This document shows, in pieces, positions 1-12,539 of a DNA stretch of 64,000 nucleotides. Below the pieces are notes generated by a model. It saw only the letters and a program-made list of their open reading frames with translations, was not told the origin of the DNA and made no database searches. Numbering within the stretch: position 1 is the stretch's first letter; each line of letters opens with the position of its first letter. Both the position numbers and the translations under genes were made by a program. Source of the DNA: Jacaranda mimosifolia (Eukaryota > Streptophyta > Magnoliopsida > Lamiales > Bignoniaceae); contig CM032128.1 of the NCBI GenBank assembly GCA_018894105.1, forward strand, positions 28,481,299-28,545,298. The letters are read 5' to 3'.

Positions 1-909
1 GTGTTTACAAAGAGCTACAATGTTGAAGACATACTTCATCTAATAGAGATAATGTTCTTCACATAGTATATTTCTAGACTTAAAGCGATAATAGCACCCC
101 CAAGGATAGTTTCTGTATATTAATGTTGCGGTCATCCTATGAAACTTATCATGCCTCTCAATCTACAATTACATTGTTATGTATAAGGTTTTCTGGTGGA
201 TCTTTACAATAATTTGTGCTTATCAATGAATTTTGAGTTCATATGCATGTACTTAGCTTTTGTCAGAATTTTGTACAATCATTTGAAAATTTTTAGCTAT
301 TAAATTTAGAATAATTAGCTCATTTCCATAATTTTTGACAATGGTACCATATAGTAGGTTGAATAGAAACCAATCCATATTAAAATAGACAAGACTTGCT
401 TCAAACACTTAAGTTGATTCATATGGCAAATCATTACCAGAAAATGCATTCTCTGTCATTATTAGAACATTTCTGGAATAAATATAGCTATATTCAATGA
501 AGTTAGAATATTACATATACTATTTTGATAATTATTGTGGCTTGTAAATAGATTTAATTGTTAGAGTATTTGACAGAAAATAATATCAACAGCAAAAATA
601 AATGAAAATCTAATGTACTAGAACCCAGAAAGAACACAGAAAAAATAAATAAATAAATAAATTTAGCATTTGTGTGAGCACTATAATTTAGAAGGACGTG
701 TTATACTGTCCTCACAAATTGGTGCAAAAAGGGCTTGAAGACCCTTTCTTTTTGTCATTTTGTTGGCCAAAATTTTCTTGTTTCCACTCTGTGAGAGATT
801 CATTGTCTCTGAAATTTTACCTGAGAATATTCACCCAAGTTCTTCCACTTTATTCTTTTCTCTACTCCTAATTTCTGTGTCAATTATGTAAATTTGCAAT
901 GGTTTTCAG
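1..909. other. AT-rich non-coding stretch, possibly intronic
   Basis: No open frame of note is visible on either strand. The last 200 bases turn pyrimidine-rich and end in TTTTCAG directly before a short open exon-like segment, so this could be an intron of a gene that starts outside the window. A CACTATAA at about 679 was tested as a CACTA left end and not accepted. Confidence 0.4.
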
Positions 910-1007
910 CAACAGAGGAGTTTTTGCCTATCCCTGACGTCAGCCAACTAATTAGGCATGTTCTAACTGAAGAGATTAAAAACACAGTTCAAGCCTCTTT
1001 GCTAAAG
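910..1007 (+). CDS. Isolated exon-like segment, product unknown
   Basis: After a pyrimidine tract ending in TTTTCAG, 98 bases read open as about 32 residues that begin TEEFLPIPDVSQLIRHVL and end NTVQASLLK. The composition (acidic, amphipathic, no low-complexity bias) is unlike the noise around it. A possible weak donor (AAG followed by GTTGAA) closes it. I cannot assign a family. No partner exon is obvious downstream before the CACTA element, so this is either one exon of a gene lying mostly left of the window or a chance open stretch. The frame stays open for about 14 codons past the proposed donor, so the 3' border is uncertain. Confidence 0.25.
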
Positions 1008-2428
1008 GTTGAATTCACACAATTTCTATGTTCTATTGCTTTACTCTTTTAATATACGCAATTGTACCTTTTATGCCTTAATTTCTATTTTTGGAGCTCT
1101 GTGGACTAGTATTAAGGTGCAATTATTAGGTTATGCATGAGAACCAAATAATATTATACAAATATATGATTATGGGCTTTATTCTTCACCAGTATGTAAA
1201 CCCCTATATGATATAGAAGCTCAGACATATTGGCATAATTAAAACATATATAGGATTATCATGTTGGTTTGTGGGCTTCATTCAAGGATAAGCTACAAAG
1301 GCTTTCATGATTGTTGTGTTTTTTAGGATTGTTAGGATTGATTGTCCATGTTTTTTGAGGTATTGGTTTCTGAACTCATTTGATTCTTAGTTAATTTTTA
1401 TATTTAAAAAATTGATAGTTAACTAGTTAGTTTTAACTAATTGACTTTGTCTTATTTAAAATTTTTAAATATCATCCATGTCCACAAAGACTTGAGTCTT
1501 TATTGTGTCTTCATTTAAAAGTATTTAATAATAGTAATTTTGAATTTAAATTTTAAAAGAATATATGAATAAAAATTAATTAAAATATTAATTTTGTAAT
1601 TAACGTCCATTAATTTTAAAAGATTTAATTTTTCTTGTTGGATCTTGGAAAATAATTAAATTCATCGTTTTGACTTTAACAATATTGACACAAAGGGACA
1701 AAAGTAAGTGAATATATTAAAAATATTTTTTGAATTTTCTTTGTCTTTTAGTATTAATTTAATGTAACTTTAGTTATGTACTTTACAAAAAATTAATTAG
1801 TGTCCCTCATTGTTTTTCCTCTTATTTGCCTTGAGTTTTCTTTTATGTTGTCATATTCATGGTGCCCAACCCCACTTGATGTTTGTTTTAAGTTTTATTT
1901 TCATTTTTAGTTTTTGTTTTTGTTTTATTTTACAATTTATAACTTTAAAAATGTCATTATTTTTACCATTTTCAACAAAAAGAATATATATATATATATA
2001 TTATTTTCATACATCTAATTGTCATTTTCAAATCTAATGGACCTACTTGTCAAGTAATCCATATTTAACTAACTCAAAAAAAATAAAATTTATTAAGTAA
2101 TTGTATTGTAATTTCTTTTACATTCTTATTAAAGTTGTAATAAATTTTATCCCAACATAATTTCAACGGAGGGATGTAAAGAAAATAAAAGGATCCACAA
2201 TAATATCACAATATTATTTGATTGGTTTGATGTAAAAGAACATATTTAGATGAAAAAGTTATCACTCTTATATTAAAATATCACTTTTAATTCTATAAGT
2301 AAATATTTTTAAATCATTGATCTAAACACATGTGATTTCCATGCAAGAATTAATAAGAATATGAATAAAAGTTGTTTCAAATAAGAATATGATTCACATA
2401 ATCCCAAACTTATTTATGTATTGCAGAT
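1008..2428. other. AT-rich stretch upstream of the transposase
   Basis: Poly-T and poly-A rich sequence with no supported gene. It should contain the left part of the CACTA element, but no terminal CACTA motif or subterminal repeat array like the one at 26450-27220 is visible. It ends in TATTGCAG, a plausible splice acceptor, two bases before the transposase ATG. Confidence 0.5.
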
Positions 2429-5400
2429 ATGGATAAAAGTTGGGTAGATGAGAAAGATTCAGTCTGAAATTCATTGCTAGTGTTGACTCATTTATTAAGT
2501 TTGCAAGGGAAAATGCAATTAACTTAGACAATAAAATTCTATGTCCATGCAATACATGTCGAAATATTAATAGAAAAAGTCTTGTTGAGGTTAAAAGAGA
2601 TTCGCATATATAAGGGGTTTTTATGCAAACTATTAAACACTGGATACATCATGGGGAACATGAATAAGATCGGCCTATTTCTTATAGTCAAAGTACTCAT
2701 AGTAGTGGTCCCCTTGAAAATGACAGTATGTGGTCATCTCAAGAATGTGATGAATGTGACAGTGATGAGAATGATGAACTACCTGAAATGAAAGGGGAAA
2801 TTAGAGATGCAGAATTTTTTGAAGCCTATTCTGAATCAAACGAACAAAATTTTGAAAGGCTAGTGCATGATGTCACTCATGAACTATACCTTGGTTGCAA
2901 GAACCATTCTTTGTTGAACTTTATTGTGAAATTAATGCATATTAAAGTAATGAATAGAATGTTTGATAAAGCAATAAACATGTTACTTGAATTGTTCAAA
3001 GAGGTCCTACCAGAAGGAAATGTGGTTCCAAAAAATCTTTACATGGCTAGAAAACAACTTTTAGGAATAGGATTGTGGTACACAAAATAGATGCATACAA
3101 ATATGATTGTGCTTTATTTTGAAAAGATAATGAAAATGAAACATGTTGCCCCATTTGTAAAGAGCTTCATTGGAAACTTCATGAAAGGAAAGGAAAACAA
3201 ATTCCCCAAAAGGTGTTGTGGTATTTTCCTTTGACTCTGAGGCTCCGAAAACTTTATATGTGTTCTAAAACTGCTTCTGATATGCGGTGGCATGCTGAGA
3301 AACGTTTGGATATAGAAGGAAGTATGAGCCATCCTGCAAATTCACTTGCTTGGAAGGCATTTGATCTTCAATATCCAGATTTACCTTAGACCCACGCAAT
3401 GTCAGACTTGTTCTTGCCACAGATGGGTTCAATCCTTTCGAAAACATAAACAATTCATACAGTATGTGGCCTGTTTAGTCATTCCATATAATATGCCACT
3501 ATACAAAGGCATGAAAGATGACTTTTTTATGATGCCTTTACTTATCTGGTCCTCAGGCTCCTGGAAAAGATATTGATATTTATCTTCGACCACTGATAGA
3601 AGAGTTAAAAGAATTATGGAAAGTGGTCGAGGTATATGATGTCTCTAGTAAGCAATCTTTCCAAATGTGTGTAGCAACTTTGTGGACAATTAATGATTTC
3701 CTACACTCAGTAATTTGGCGGGATTGATCACGAAAGGATACACAGCATGTCCTTGTTGTCTCTATGACACAAATTCAAGAAAGATTCGAAGTAAGATATG
3801 CTACATGGGTCATCGTCGCTAATTGGATAATACCCATCGCTTTTCTAGGAGCAAATTGTTTGATAGTCAGTTAGAAAGTCATTCTAAACCTATGGAATGG
3901 ACTGGGGATGAAGTGCTTCTACACTTGAACAACATCAAGCATATGTTTGACATACTTGGGAAACACCCAAGTAATCAAAAGAGAAAACAAAGCATGGAGA
4001 AAGGGAATTGGGTAAAGAAATGTATCTTTTTTGAGTTGCCTTATAGGCATAAACTCAAAATTCAACATAATATTAATGTCATGCATGTGCAAAAAAATAT
4101 TTGTGATAGTGTGTTGGGGACATTACTGAACATCGATGGAAAAACGGAAGACACAGAAAAGGCACAAGAAGACTTGCGTGATCTTAATATAAGAAAAGAA
4201 GTTATACTTACAAAGACGTGGAAATGTAACAATAAAGCCTAAGGCATGTTACAACCTATCATCCATAGAGAAAAAGGCCTTCTGTGATTTCCTTAGATCT
4301 GTTAAGTTCTTCGATGGATATGCTGCAAATATTTCTAGATGTGTAAAAAATGAAAGGATATTAGGGTTAAAAACACATGATTGCCACGTGCTTTTACAAT
4401 GTTTGATACCTACCAGCATTCACGGTTATCTTCATAAGGATGTTAGTGAAGTGTTATATGCATTGGGTGAATTCTTTAGCATCTTATGTTCAAAGGCACT
4501 AGCTAAGAATTGTTGATATTGAGAAAATTGAGATAAATATTCCTCTTATTTTATGCAAGTTAGAGAAAATATTTCATCCTGCATTCTTCGATATCATGGT
4601 CCACCTAGCAATTCACCTATCTCAAGAGGCAAAAATTGTTGGTCCGGTTCATTCTCGTTGGATGTATCTAATTGAAAGGTGAAATGAATCCAATGTTTCT
4701 ATTACATACAAAAATTCCGATCCAAATAAATCCAAAAAAAGGGTATTAACAAAGATTCTTTATGTAACATCTTATTTTAGGTTCCTTAAATTTCTTAAGG
4801 GTTATGTGCGCAACAAAGCTCAACCTGAAGGCTCTATTGCTTAAGGATACACAGTTGAAGAGTGCTTTACATTCATTTCAATGTATCTCAATGACATTGA
4901 AAAAAGGTCTAATGGGGTTACAATAAATAATGATGGTGCCGACCAACCAAATGAATGCGAGCTTTCTGTCTTTGCATTAAAAATCCGTACGTGTTGTTCC
5001 ACTATCCTAAAAATAGCTTCAGGTAGCCCACAATTTTATAGTGAATAACTGCAATGAAGTGGATCCTTACAAAGGGTAAAACAAAATTCATCTTAAGCTT
5101 GTCATATAATATTTTGAACTTAATAATTCTCATAACCTAAGATAATTATATGGTTTAGAAAGTACTTGGAGGAATTGAAGAGCTTCCATCTGAGAGACAT
5201 TGAAAAAAGACATCAAGAACAATTACATTGCTGGTTTAGGGAGCATATAAGTTGTAAATTATACCAATACTAGTTTAAATCTAAATTGTAGTAGCGCTCA
5301 CCATTCTACACCTATATTTATTTGTACATTAACAAAGTTTATCACCAACACCTTGAACAAGTTTCTAAAGAATTGTGGTCACTAACAAATAGTCCTCAGT

Positions 5401-5911
5401 CGTACTTAACAAAGTCTTATTCTGGTTGTTGTGTCAATGAAGTTTGTTTCATACAAAAGATCGAGATGATCGCAAAACCACACAAAATAGTGGGTTGATT
5501 GTGGAAGATGAGCATAATAATGAGATGGTAGAGTTCTATGGCTTCTTAACTAAAGTATCAGAGCTCACATATCTTTGTGGATATAAAGTGGTATTATTTC
5601 AATGTGGTAGTTCAATACTGGTAGCAAAACCACAATAAGACAGGATAAGCATTTTGTCAGTATTGATATAAGATCTCGATGGTACAAACATGATCCATTC
5701 GTGTTGCCAAACCAAGTGCAACAAGCTTTCTACATCCATGACACTAAGTTTGCTGATAATTGGTGAATTGTGCAACGTAGACACCATAGGCATCTTTGGA
5801 ATCTTCCTGAACAAGAATAACCAGATGTAGTAGATAAGAGTAATGTTGAATTGAGGGGTCAGATTAATGCATTTTAGCATCATAATTCAAATGAGGATGC
5901 AACAGTATTGG
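2429..5911 (+). pseudogene. TNP2-like CACTA transposase, 5' part, broken
   Basis: TNP2 proteins are the catalytic transposases of plant CACTA elements. The start MDKSW follows a splice-acceptor-like TTGCAG. Next come the N-terminal transposase-associated domain (CPCNTCRN and HHGEHE motifs, about 2540-2670) and the large Transposase_21 core (about 2800-4700, with YDCALFWKDNE, CPICKELHWK and LATDGFNPF around 3090-3430). After that are segments like DUF4218 (RFLKFLKGYVRNKAQPEGSIA, about 4780-4845) and DUF4216 (VEFYGFL near 5530). The frame is broken many times: a stop 11 codons in, shifts near 2580 and 3090, and stops near 3720, 3820 and 4240. The reading reaches 5911, where a gypsy element interrupts it. 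Confidence 0.85.
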
Positions 5912-5916
5912 CAAAT
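5912..5916. repeat. Target-site duplication CAAAT, left copy
   Basis: CAAAT stands directly before the TG that begins the left LTR and recurs directly after the CA that ends the right LTR (18886-18890). A perfect 5-bp duplication fits LTR-retrotransposon integration. Confidence 0.9.
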
Positions 5917-6734
5917 TGTAACACCCCCACTCGGGATAGCACCTAAGCTAAGGCGCCACTCAGTCCAGACTTAAATTGAACCCACAATACAAATAATAGA
6001 CCCATCAGAAATTTTCTTTCAAAACTTATCAGAGAGCAGTGACAAGCTTCAACCTACACAAACCTTAACAAAAGTACAATTTACATGCCATGACAGATCC
6101 CATCATACAATGTTTCATACATACTACAACCTTAAGTTCAAATCTAACATATCACAATATCACTAAGTTTAAAACTTAACGTACGAGTGATCTCATACAC
6201 AGATATAAACATCTGATCTATTAAAAACATATATACTTAAATCCAAGCCTGAAGTTCATCTTCATCACCTATTCCTGTCTGATAAATTCAAGGATAAAAC
6301 CAGGGGGTAAGTCCAAAGGACTTAGTGAGGGATAATCATAATAGTAAGCAGTAGGGAACTGTCGAGGAAGAATCAACTCAACAGATTAACATTAAACAAT
6401 CAGAATAAGAGCATATCAAGTGATTACAGTCAGGATACAATCAGGCAAAGCAGATCAGATTACAGGCAATCAGGATACAATTGGACAAAACAGGCATTAT
6501 CAAATCCCAAGATTATCAGTAGGTACTGGCTCAAGAGTTGTGGTTGTCGGCTCGAACGAACCAAGATCATCTCAACCGAATCAGTTTGGGAAAAAATACA
6601 GACGGCTCATCCAGCCAGGACAATAGCCCGATATAGACCAAGAAACTATTACGTCCTTGTTGCTCCATGAGCGTAATACAAACAATTAGAATGCAGTCAG
6701 AATACAAAGCAGAACACATTTATCAAATTTTCCT

Positions 6735-6990
6735 TATATCACGACTTCTAGGCTTACAACTTATCCTACGCACCTAGCAGGGATTAACGTCCCATTATTT
6801 ATCCAAGAGTATAGGGCTTACGGCTTATCCCGTGCACACAGTAGGGATTAACATCCTATTATTTAACTAAGAGTTCTGGGCTTACAGCTTATCCCATACA
6901 CCTAGCAGGGGTTAACGTGCCATTACTTATTCAAGAATTCAGGGCTTACGGCTTATCCCACACACCTAGCAGGGATTAACGTCCCATTTT
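6735..6990. repeat. 64-bp tandem repeat in LTR, four units
   Basis: The block GGCTTAC...CTTATCC...CACCTAGCAGGGATTAAC recurs with GGATTAAC-like cores at 6781, 6845, 6909 and 6973, exactly 64 bp apart. The same four-unit array is present in the other LTR (about 16605-16850), so it predates the insertion. It probably lies in the U5/R part of the LTR. Confidence 0.85.
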
Positions 6991-7260
6991 TCCCATATAA
7001 CAATTACAAACGGTAACATATAACTGAATAATCAGATAACAAACAGTCAGATAACAGAACAGATGGATGACAAATAAGATGTTCTAGGTGATACAGGTAA
7101 CAGGCAAGAGTTCTATGCAATACAGATAATATGCAAGAGTTCTGGGTGCCAGAATAGAAAGGATTAAGAATCACAATCAAGAGATAACCCACAGAGGGGT
7201 GTAAATATCAGTTAACAAATAACAAGCAAGATCTCAACAGATCACAGATTTCAAAAAATA

Positions 7261-7990
7261 TGATGCAGTTACAGTACAAAACAGAAACAGAAACCCTCAC
7301 AGGGGTTTATCACAATAACATATAAGTATAAGAAATGCCAGGTTGGCAGACCATCACAGGTGCACAAAAAATATTAAATAAGCTTGTACAAAGCAAGTAC
7401 CAATCAGTAGACCCTCACAGGGGTACATGATAACAAACGAGATCTCAATCAATTCATAGATTTCAATAACCAAGACGCAGTACAATACAGTACAAAAACA
7501 GGAACTTTCACAAAGGTTTATCACAATAACAGATAGATGCATTCAAATGCCAGATTAGCAGACCCTCACAGGGGTACAACAAATATTGAATAAGCTTGTA
7601 CAAAGAAAGTACCAATTGGTAGACCTTGCAGGGGTACATGATAACAACCGAGATCTCAATTAATTCATAGATTTCAATAATCAAGACGCAGTATAGTACA
7701 GTACAGAAATAGGAACTTTCACAGGGGTTTTTCACAATAACAGTTACATGCATTCAAATGCGAGATTGACAGACCCTCACAAGGGTACAACAAATATAGA
7801 ATAAGCTTGTACAAAGAAAGTACCAATCGGTGGACCCTCACAGGGATACATGATAACAAACAAGATCTCAATCAATTCATAGATTTTAATAATCAAGATG
7901 CAGTATAATATAGAAATAGGAACCCTCACAGGGGTTTATCACAATGATAGATAAGTACAAGAAGAGCCAGATTGGCAGACCCTCAGTTTT
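7261..7990. repeat. 211-bp tandem repeat, expanded in this LTR only
   Basis: Units contain CAGACCCTCACAGGGGTAC and ATGATAACAAACGAGATCTC. The GGGTACATGA core falls at 7421, 7632 and 7843, a 211-bp period. The other LTR (about 17100-17400) has only one such core. Since LTRs are identical at insertion, this is a later gain here or loss there. Confidence 0.85.
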
Positions 7991-9498
7991 GTAGTCTTAG
8001 AAAATGCAATCCACAATCAGCAATCTACTGGTTAGCGGGACAGACTTCTTCGTCACCTAACTAAAAGTGTAGGGTCACATTCAAATTTCTCATCCAACTC
8101 TAATAATCTTTAATAATTAAAATATTACTATTAACAGTCCCAAAATCACTACTTAATCAATTAACATGATAATTAGGATTCGATTGGTACTTTCAGTACG
8201 AAACGTGCTAATTAAGCCGATTATTATAAAAAATAGTTATGGGGTTCGCATCGATTCTAGTAATAGGATATAATCTAGTCCTTAATTACATAAGTATCCT
8301 CATAACATTATCCCAAATCAACAATAATAGTACAATCATCATAATTAACCCTATTTTCGCCGCTTAGGTCTCAAATTCATAATATCCTCAAATTAGGGTT
8401 TAAATCCTTTAATAAACTTAATTAATCCAAGTTATTATATGATAAATTCAAATATGGGTTCACTAAGCACATGTATATATATCTATGCATGGGTGTATAT
8501 GTACAACTCATATATCAAATCCTTATTTTTGACATAATACAAGATTTATAAATGAAACAGTATAATGCACATTTATATATATATAATCCCATTCCAACTC
8601 TTATCACAAGATTCGATTATTGGAGTTTTAGAATCACAAACCAAAAGTACAGTCACGATCGTCACGACGAGTTGAAGAAACTGTCCCAGCTTCGCCGCCG
8701 GCTAAAACCACTACCAAAATGCATCTTTTCGCTCAACCAAGCAAAACCCAAGTTAATTTTACCAATCACCACCGAATTGACTGTCAATTTCTATCTCAAA
8801 GACTCAATGCGGCCGCTTGCTACTGCGTTGATTTTTCTTCAATTCTGTCGTCCATAGTGGCCCATTTCCAAAATTGAAACCACCTGCATGATCCCCAAAC
8901 TGAACCCAACAAAACCCAGTTCTCAAATCTGAGTTTCAATCATCAATGAAGTCACGTCTGCCACCTCCGCTGCTGTTCTACTTTTGATCTCAATTTCTGA
9001 CCATTTCTACAGCCAAACTGGGAAGTTCTCGGTACCGGCATGTTCGCCACGAAGAAATGAAGAAGATGGTTAGTTTAGTTCACTGGGTTGGGCATCTCCG
9101 GAGAAGGGGTTTGGTGATGCATACGGGAAAAGTGAAGAAGAAATGGGAGTTGAAATGCTATATATAATACTATTTTCAAAAATTAAAGATTGACCCCCAA
9201 AACTCTGCCCCAATCTTCAATTAAGTCCTCCAAAATGTTGATAAACTCCAGTTTAGCACCTAGACTGAGTTAGTGCCTAACGTTGGCCTATTTCACCCAA
9301 AATATTCTCACTTTGACCCATAAAACTTTCCAAACGTTGGTCCATCAAGTTTTTCTATTTGCAATTTGACCTCAAAACATATAATTTTCATGCAATTAAG
9401 TTTTTTTTATTAATTTTTCGAGCCCTAAAATCCGACCAACCAATATCTTGATTTCTAAATTCATATTTTTAAAATACCAATTTTTTAGGGGTGCTACA

Positions 9499-9515
9499 AT
9501 TCTCCCCCTTAAAAG
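9499..9515 (-). other. Polypurine tract of the gypsy element
   Basis: On the minus strand TTTTAAGGGGGAGAAT abuts the TGTAGCACC that begins the 3' LTR. Just upstream GAATCTGG and CCAGATTC form an 8-bp hairpin stem around GGA, an arrangement I recall from Del/Tekay-type elements. Confidence 0.85.
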
Positions 9516-9939
9516 AATCTGGTCCCCAGATTCTCATCTTCGATCAGATGAACTTCAATTAACACCGGTACATATAACGTTCTTGTTCCTCGATGCCTTA
9601 ATCACATGTCATTTCAATACTTAAAATATTCTCTACTTTAGTTTTGATAGAGCGTATGCTCTTGTTTAAAAGTCCACAAAACCATTAAAGTAACAATAAT
9701 TAACAACATCACAAGTTCACACTTACATAAGATTTGCATTAAAAAGAAGTCTAGTTCAAACTTAACATGTTAGCCTTCAAAACAAGTTATACATTCCCAA
9801 TAGCTAGATACAGATTCACAAAAACTTAAACACACTAGGTATAGACATAACCTATATTCCTATTGCTCCTAAGACTCCGTCTGGGGTATGAAGCTAAAAT
9901 ATGCAGTGTCGGATTTTCTTCTGACAATCAAAAACTTAG

Positions 9940-10917
9940 ATAGAACCTTCGACCACCTGCTTTCTTTTCCCGCTGATGTTGGGCCTCTCCTTCTAAGGCA
10001 ATCTTTCAGGAAATGTCGGTCGCTTCCATAGCCTATGCATCTACCCTGTTTCTTCCACCATTCTGATTTTTCATGGCTAGATGCTCCACAAAATCTATAT
10101 TTCTTTCTTGGTGTCCCAGATTAGACCTTCAACTGTTTCCTATCTGACTTACTCTCCTTACTAGCAGCGATTTCTAGTTTGGAAACTTTTCCTCGCTTGC
10201 CATTCTTCTCATCGGGAGATACTACAAGAGGTTCTTGTTCCATGTGCAAGGCTCCCGCTAAGACTTCTTTGGAGTTAGAGTGCTTGTAAGGCATAAGGAT
10301 TTGTCGTATCTCTGATCTCAATCCCTTAACAAATTTCTCATTCTTATACTCTTCTTTCCTCCATATCTGCGGTGGATACCACAATAACCTACTGAATCTT
10401 GCTTCATACTGCCACACAGTCATATCTTCTTGGATAAAATTCTCAAATTCTTGTTTCTGGGCATCTCTTACTTCTTGTGGTATGAATTTATCTATAAATT
10501 CCCACACAAAATTATCCCAAGTACGAGGGACTTTCCTATATTCCCATCGTTGACTTACTGAAGTCCACCATTGACCTAGAACTCCTTCTAACAGAGGAAC
10601 AGCAGACATGAGTTTGAGGTCATCTGAGTAATCTATCATTTGGAAGATATCTTCGATATCCCTAATCCAAGCTTCTGCCTTTTGGTGGTCCAATTCACCC
10701 GTAAACATTGGGGGTGAAACTCAAGGAGATGTGTTGTAGTTCCAAATTTTGGAGGTTCTTTGCTTCCCTTAGTGCTATCTATCTGACCTTGCTACTGATG
10801 CACCGATAATCCTTATGTCCTTTCCTCAATATTTATTAGGCATCTCTGTTTCGAGGTATCCTTTTCTAGATTTTCTTGACTAGGAGAATGCGTTGTGGTA
10901 AGTTTTGGGGATGCCAT
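9940..10917 (-). pseudogene. Second gag module with zinc knuckle, broken
   Basis: The ATG at 10917 starts a gag leader (MASPKLTTTHSPS). A stop and a shift follow, then a 195-codon open stretch (10708-10121) with the Ty3/gypsy gag domain: AEAWIRDIEDIF, then LLEGVLGQWW, then FIDKFIPQEVRDAQKQEF. Beyond it (about 10090-9940) comes a variant zinc knuckle, FCGASSHEKSEWW...GRCIGYGSDRHFLKDC. Gag forms the virus-like particle of the element. It lies after the pol remnant in element order, which is abnormal, and it differs in sequence from the gag at 12050-15417, so it probably came from a second, related element. Confidence 0.8.
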
Positions 10918-11059
10918 TTGGTAGGTGGGAAACTTCCAGTGGTAAACTGCACTTGCATGTATCAATTAAACGAAGTGTTCTATTAATTGATATCCAACCA
11001 GTATTAGTTCTTATTGTGTAAGGTTCAGGATATATATATACACACAAAATTTTCAATAA

Positions 11060-12045
11060 TCCGCAACTCTAACAAAGATTCTATCATTCTTGTTCTCTTT
11101 TCTTTCTCATTCCAGCTAAAGGATTGACTTTTCTGAGTTAATTTAGTCAATGGGTCAGCTATTTTAGAAAAGTTCTGCACAATCTTCATTAATAGCCAAC
11201 AAGACCTCGAAAATTATAAACTTCTATCACGTTTTTCGATCTCTTCCAATTGACTACCGCTTCTATCTTAGAGGGATCAATCCTCTACCCCATCTTGGGA
11301 TATGATATGCCCAAGAAAAGCCATATTCTCTATCCAGTATTTGCACTTACAAACTTTGCATACAACTGATGCTCTCTCTCAAGGCTCCGAGAATCATGTA
11401 TAAGTACTTTACATGGTCTTTTCTAGCCTTCAGTTGGTAGTAACCTTGCTTCAACTCTAGCTTTGAGAAGATTCTTGTCCCCACAGAAGGTCAAATAATT
11501 CTTCTATGTGGGGTAGGAGGGTAACGAGTTTACTTCTTTTGGGATTACTTTTGAGTATTTAGCCCCCACTTCTATTTCCTTGATTTTAAACTATATCTCG
11601 GGGTATGTTGATAAGATACACCAAGAATTCTCACCCTTTTTTTTCTCAAAATCTTTCTGATCTCTAGTGCAGATATGACTGGCATTGGAAGGCATTATTT
11701 GTAGAAAGGTGTGTTGGTTTTGGTATCTCATCTCCGAGAATGATGCATTTGGTGGAGTAGTTCACTAATGCCTAATGACCATACAACCAATTCCTTCCTA
11801 GTATCACTTTGTACTCTTGGACTTATATACCCCATCCCCAATCGTCATCTTGACAAATTCCAATACATGGTGTCTATTATTAACCCTATTTCTATGGGTG
11901 TTTGAACTTCTTTCTAATAAACCATAGTCTCGGATTGCATATATAGTTTGAGAAAATACGATAGGTATAAAGGAATATAAAACATTAGGATCACATAAGG
12001 TATTATCATAGATTTCAAAAATAGAAACCATACCTTCTACCATCT
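11060..12045 (-). pseudogene. Gypsy protease and truncated reverse transcriptase remnant
   Basis: The stretch 12043-11760 resembles the aspartic protease: MVEGMVSIFEIYDNTLCDP...YSFIPIVF, then VLEFVKMTIGD, then VILGRNWL. The expected active-site D-[ST]-G is not intact (DPNVLYSF occupies that position). Lower down, FSKLELKQGYYQLK (reverse transcriptase start, about 11470) runs almost directly into LREHQLYAKF and then DPSKIEAVVNW and FRGLVGY. About 75 residues, including the catalytic Y-x-D-D box, are therefore missing. RNase H and integrase are absent. Several stops interrupt the remainder. Confidence 0.75.
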
Positions 12046-12049
12046 CAGT

Positions 12050-12534
12050 AGGATATGGTGCTTCCTGTCAGGGCATATGCACTCGCTTGTACATTCTGTC
12101 TCCCACTAGCTTCTGCTACCTACTTTCCTTTCCCTGTAGGTGTTTGGCCTTTCTATCTAGTGCAATCTCTCACAAAGTGTCGGTTGCTACCGCAACCCAT
12201 ACTTCTGCCGTATTTTCTCCAACAACCGAACTCTTCATGGATAAATTCCCCACATAATTCACATTGTTTGGGCGCCCTTTCTTGAGTCAAATTTGCCTTC
12301 TTCCCAGAATGAGGGGGTTGTTGGGTGGTGTTTCCAACCTGTAGCCTTAGTTATTTTCTTTCGACATTACTCTGTTCTTCAGGTTGTGACTTTTCTTTCC
12401 AACTCCTATCTTTGATTTTTTGAATTTCTTGCAGCTCTGACTCAAGATGCAGTATCTTGCTCACTGCCAAGTTGAAATTTAGTAAATCAAAAATGGAAAA
12501 ACCCCGTCTGAGCTCTGGCAGCATCCATTTTACA
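12050..12534 (-). pseudogene. First gag module, 3' half with zinc knuckle
   Basis: Minus-strand reading from 12534 begins FVKWMLPELRRGF, continues through LAVSKILHLESELQEIQ, a basic linker, and CELCGEFIHEEFGCW...GCGSNRHFVRDC, a CCHC-like knuckle around 12275-12160. It is the continuation of the gag at 14801-15417: the two halves join across the solo LTR at 12540-14795 to give QYEVIFSRF then VKWMLPEL, the usual gag order. At least one stop lies after the knuckle. Confidence 0.75.
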
Positions 12535-12539
12535 AATCA

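Larger units (their letters stand above)
5917..9498 (-). repeat. 3' LTR of the gypsy element (3582 bp)
   Basis: Begins TGTAACACCCCCACTCGG and ends GGGGTGCTACA on the + strand. It aligns along its whole length with 15737-18885. It is 433 bp longer than the other LTR, nearly all of which is explained by two extra copies of a 211-bp tandem unit at about 7260-7990. Open frames inside it (for example 8552-8857) have no coding signature. By eye the first 200 bases differ from the 5' LTR at roughly one position in ten, so the insertion is old. Confidence 0.92.

Noticed and set aside
675..700. CACTATAATTTAG as the left end of the big CACTA element
   Set aside because: No subterminal repeats of the 26450-27220 type follow, the similarity ends after CACTATAA, and the flanking 3 bp (GAG) do not match those on the right (AGC).
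8552..8857. 101-codon frame in the 3' LTR
   Set aside because: The same region in the 5' LTR is broken, there are no domains, and it lies in the regulatory part of the LTR.
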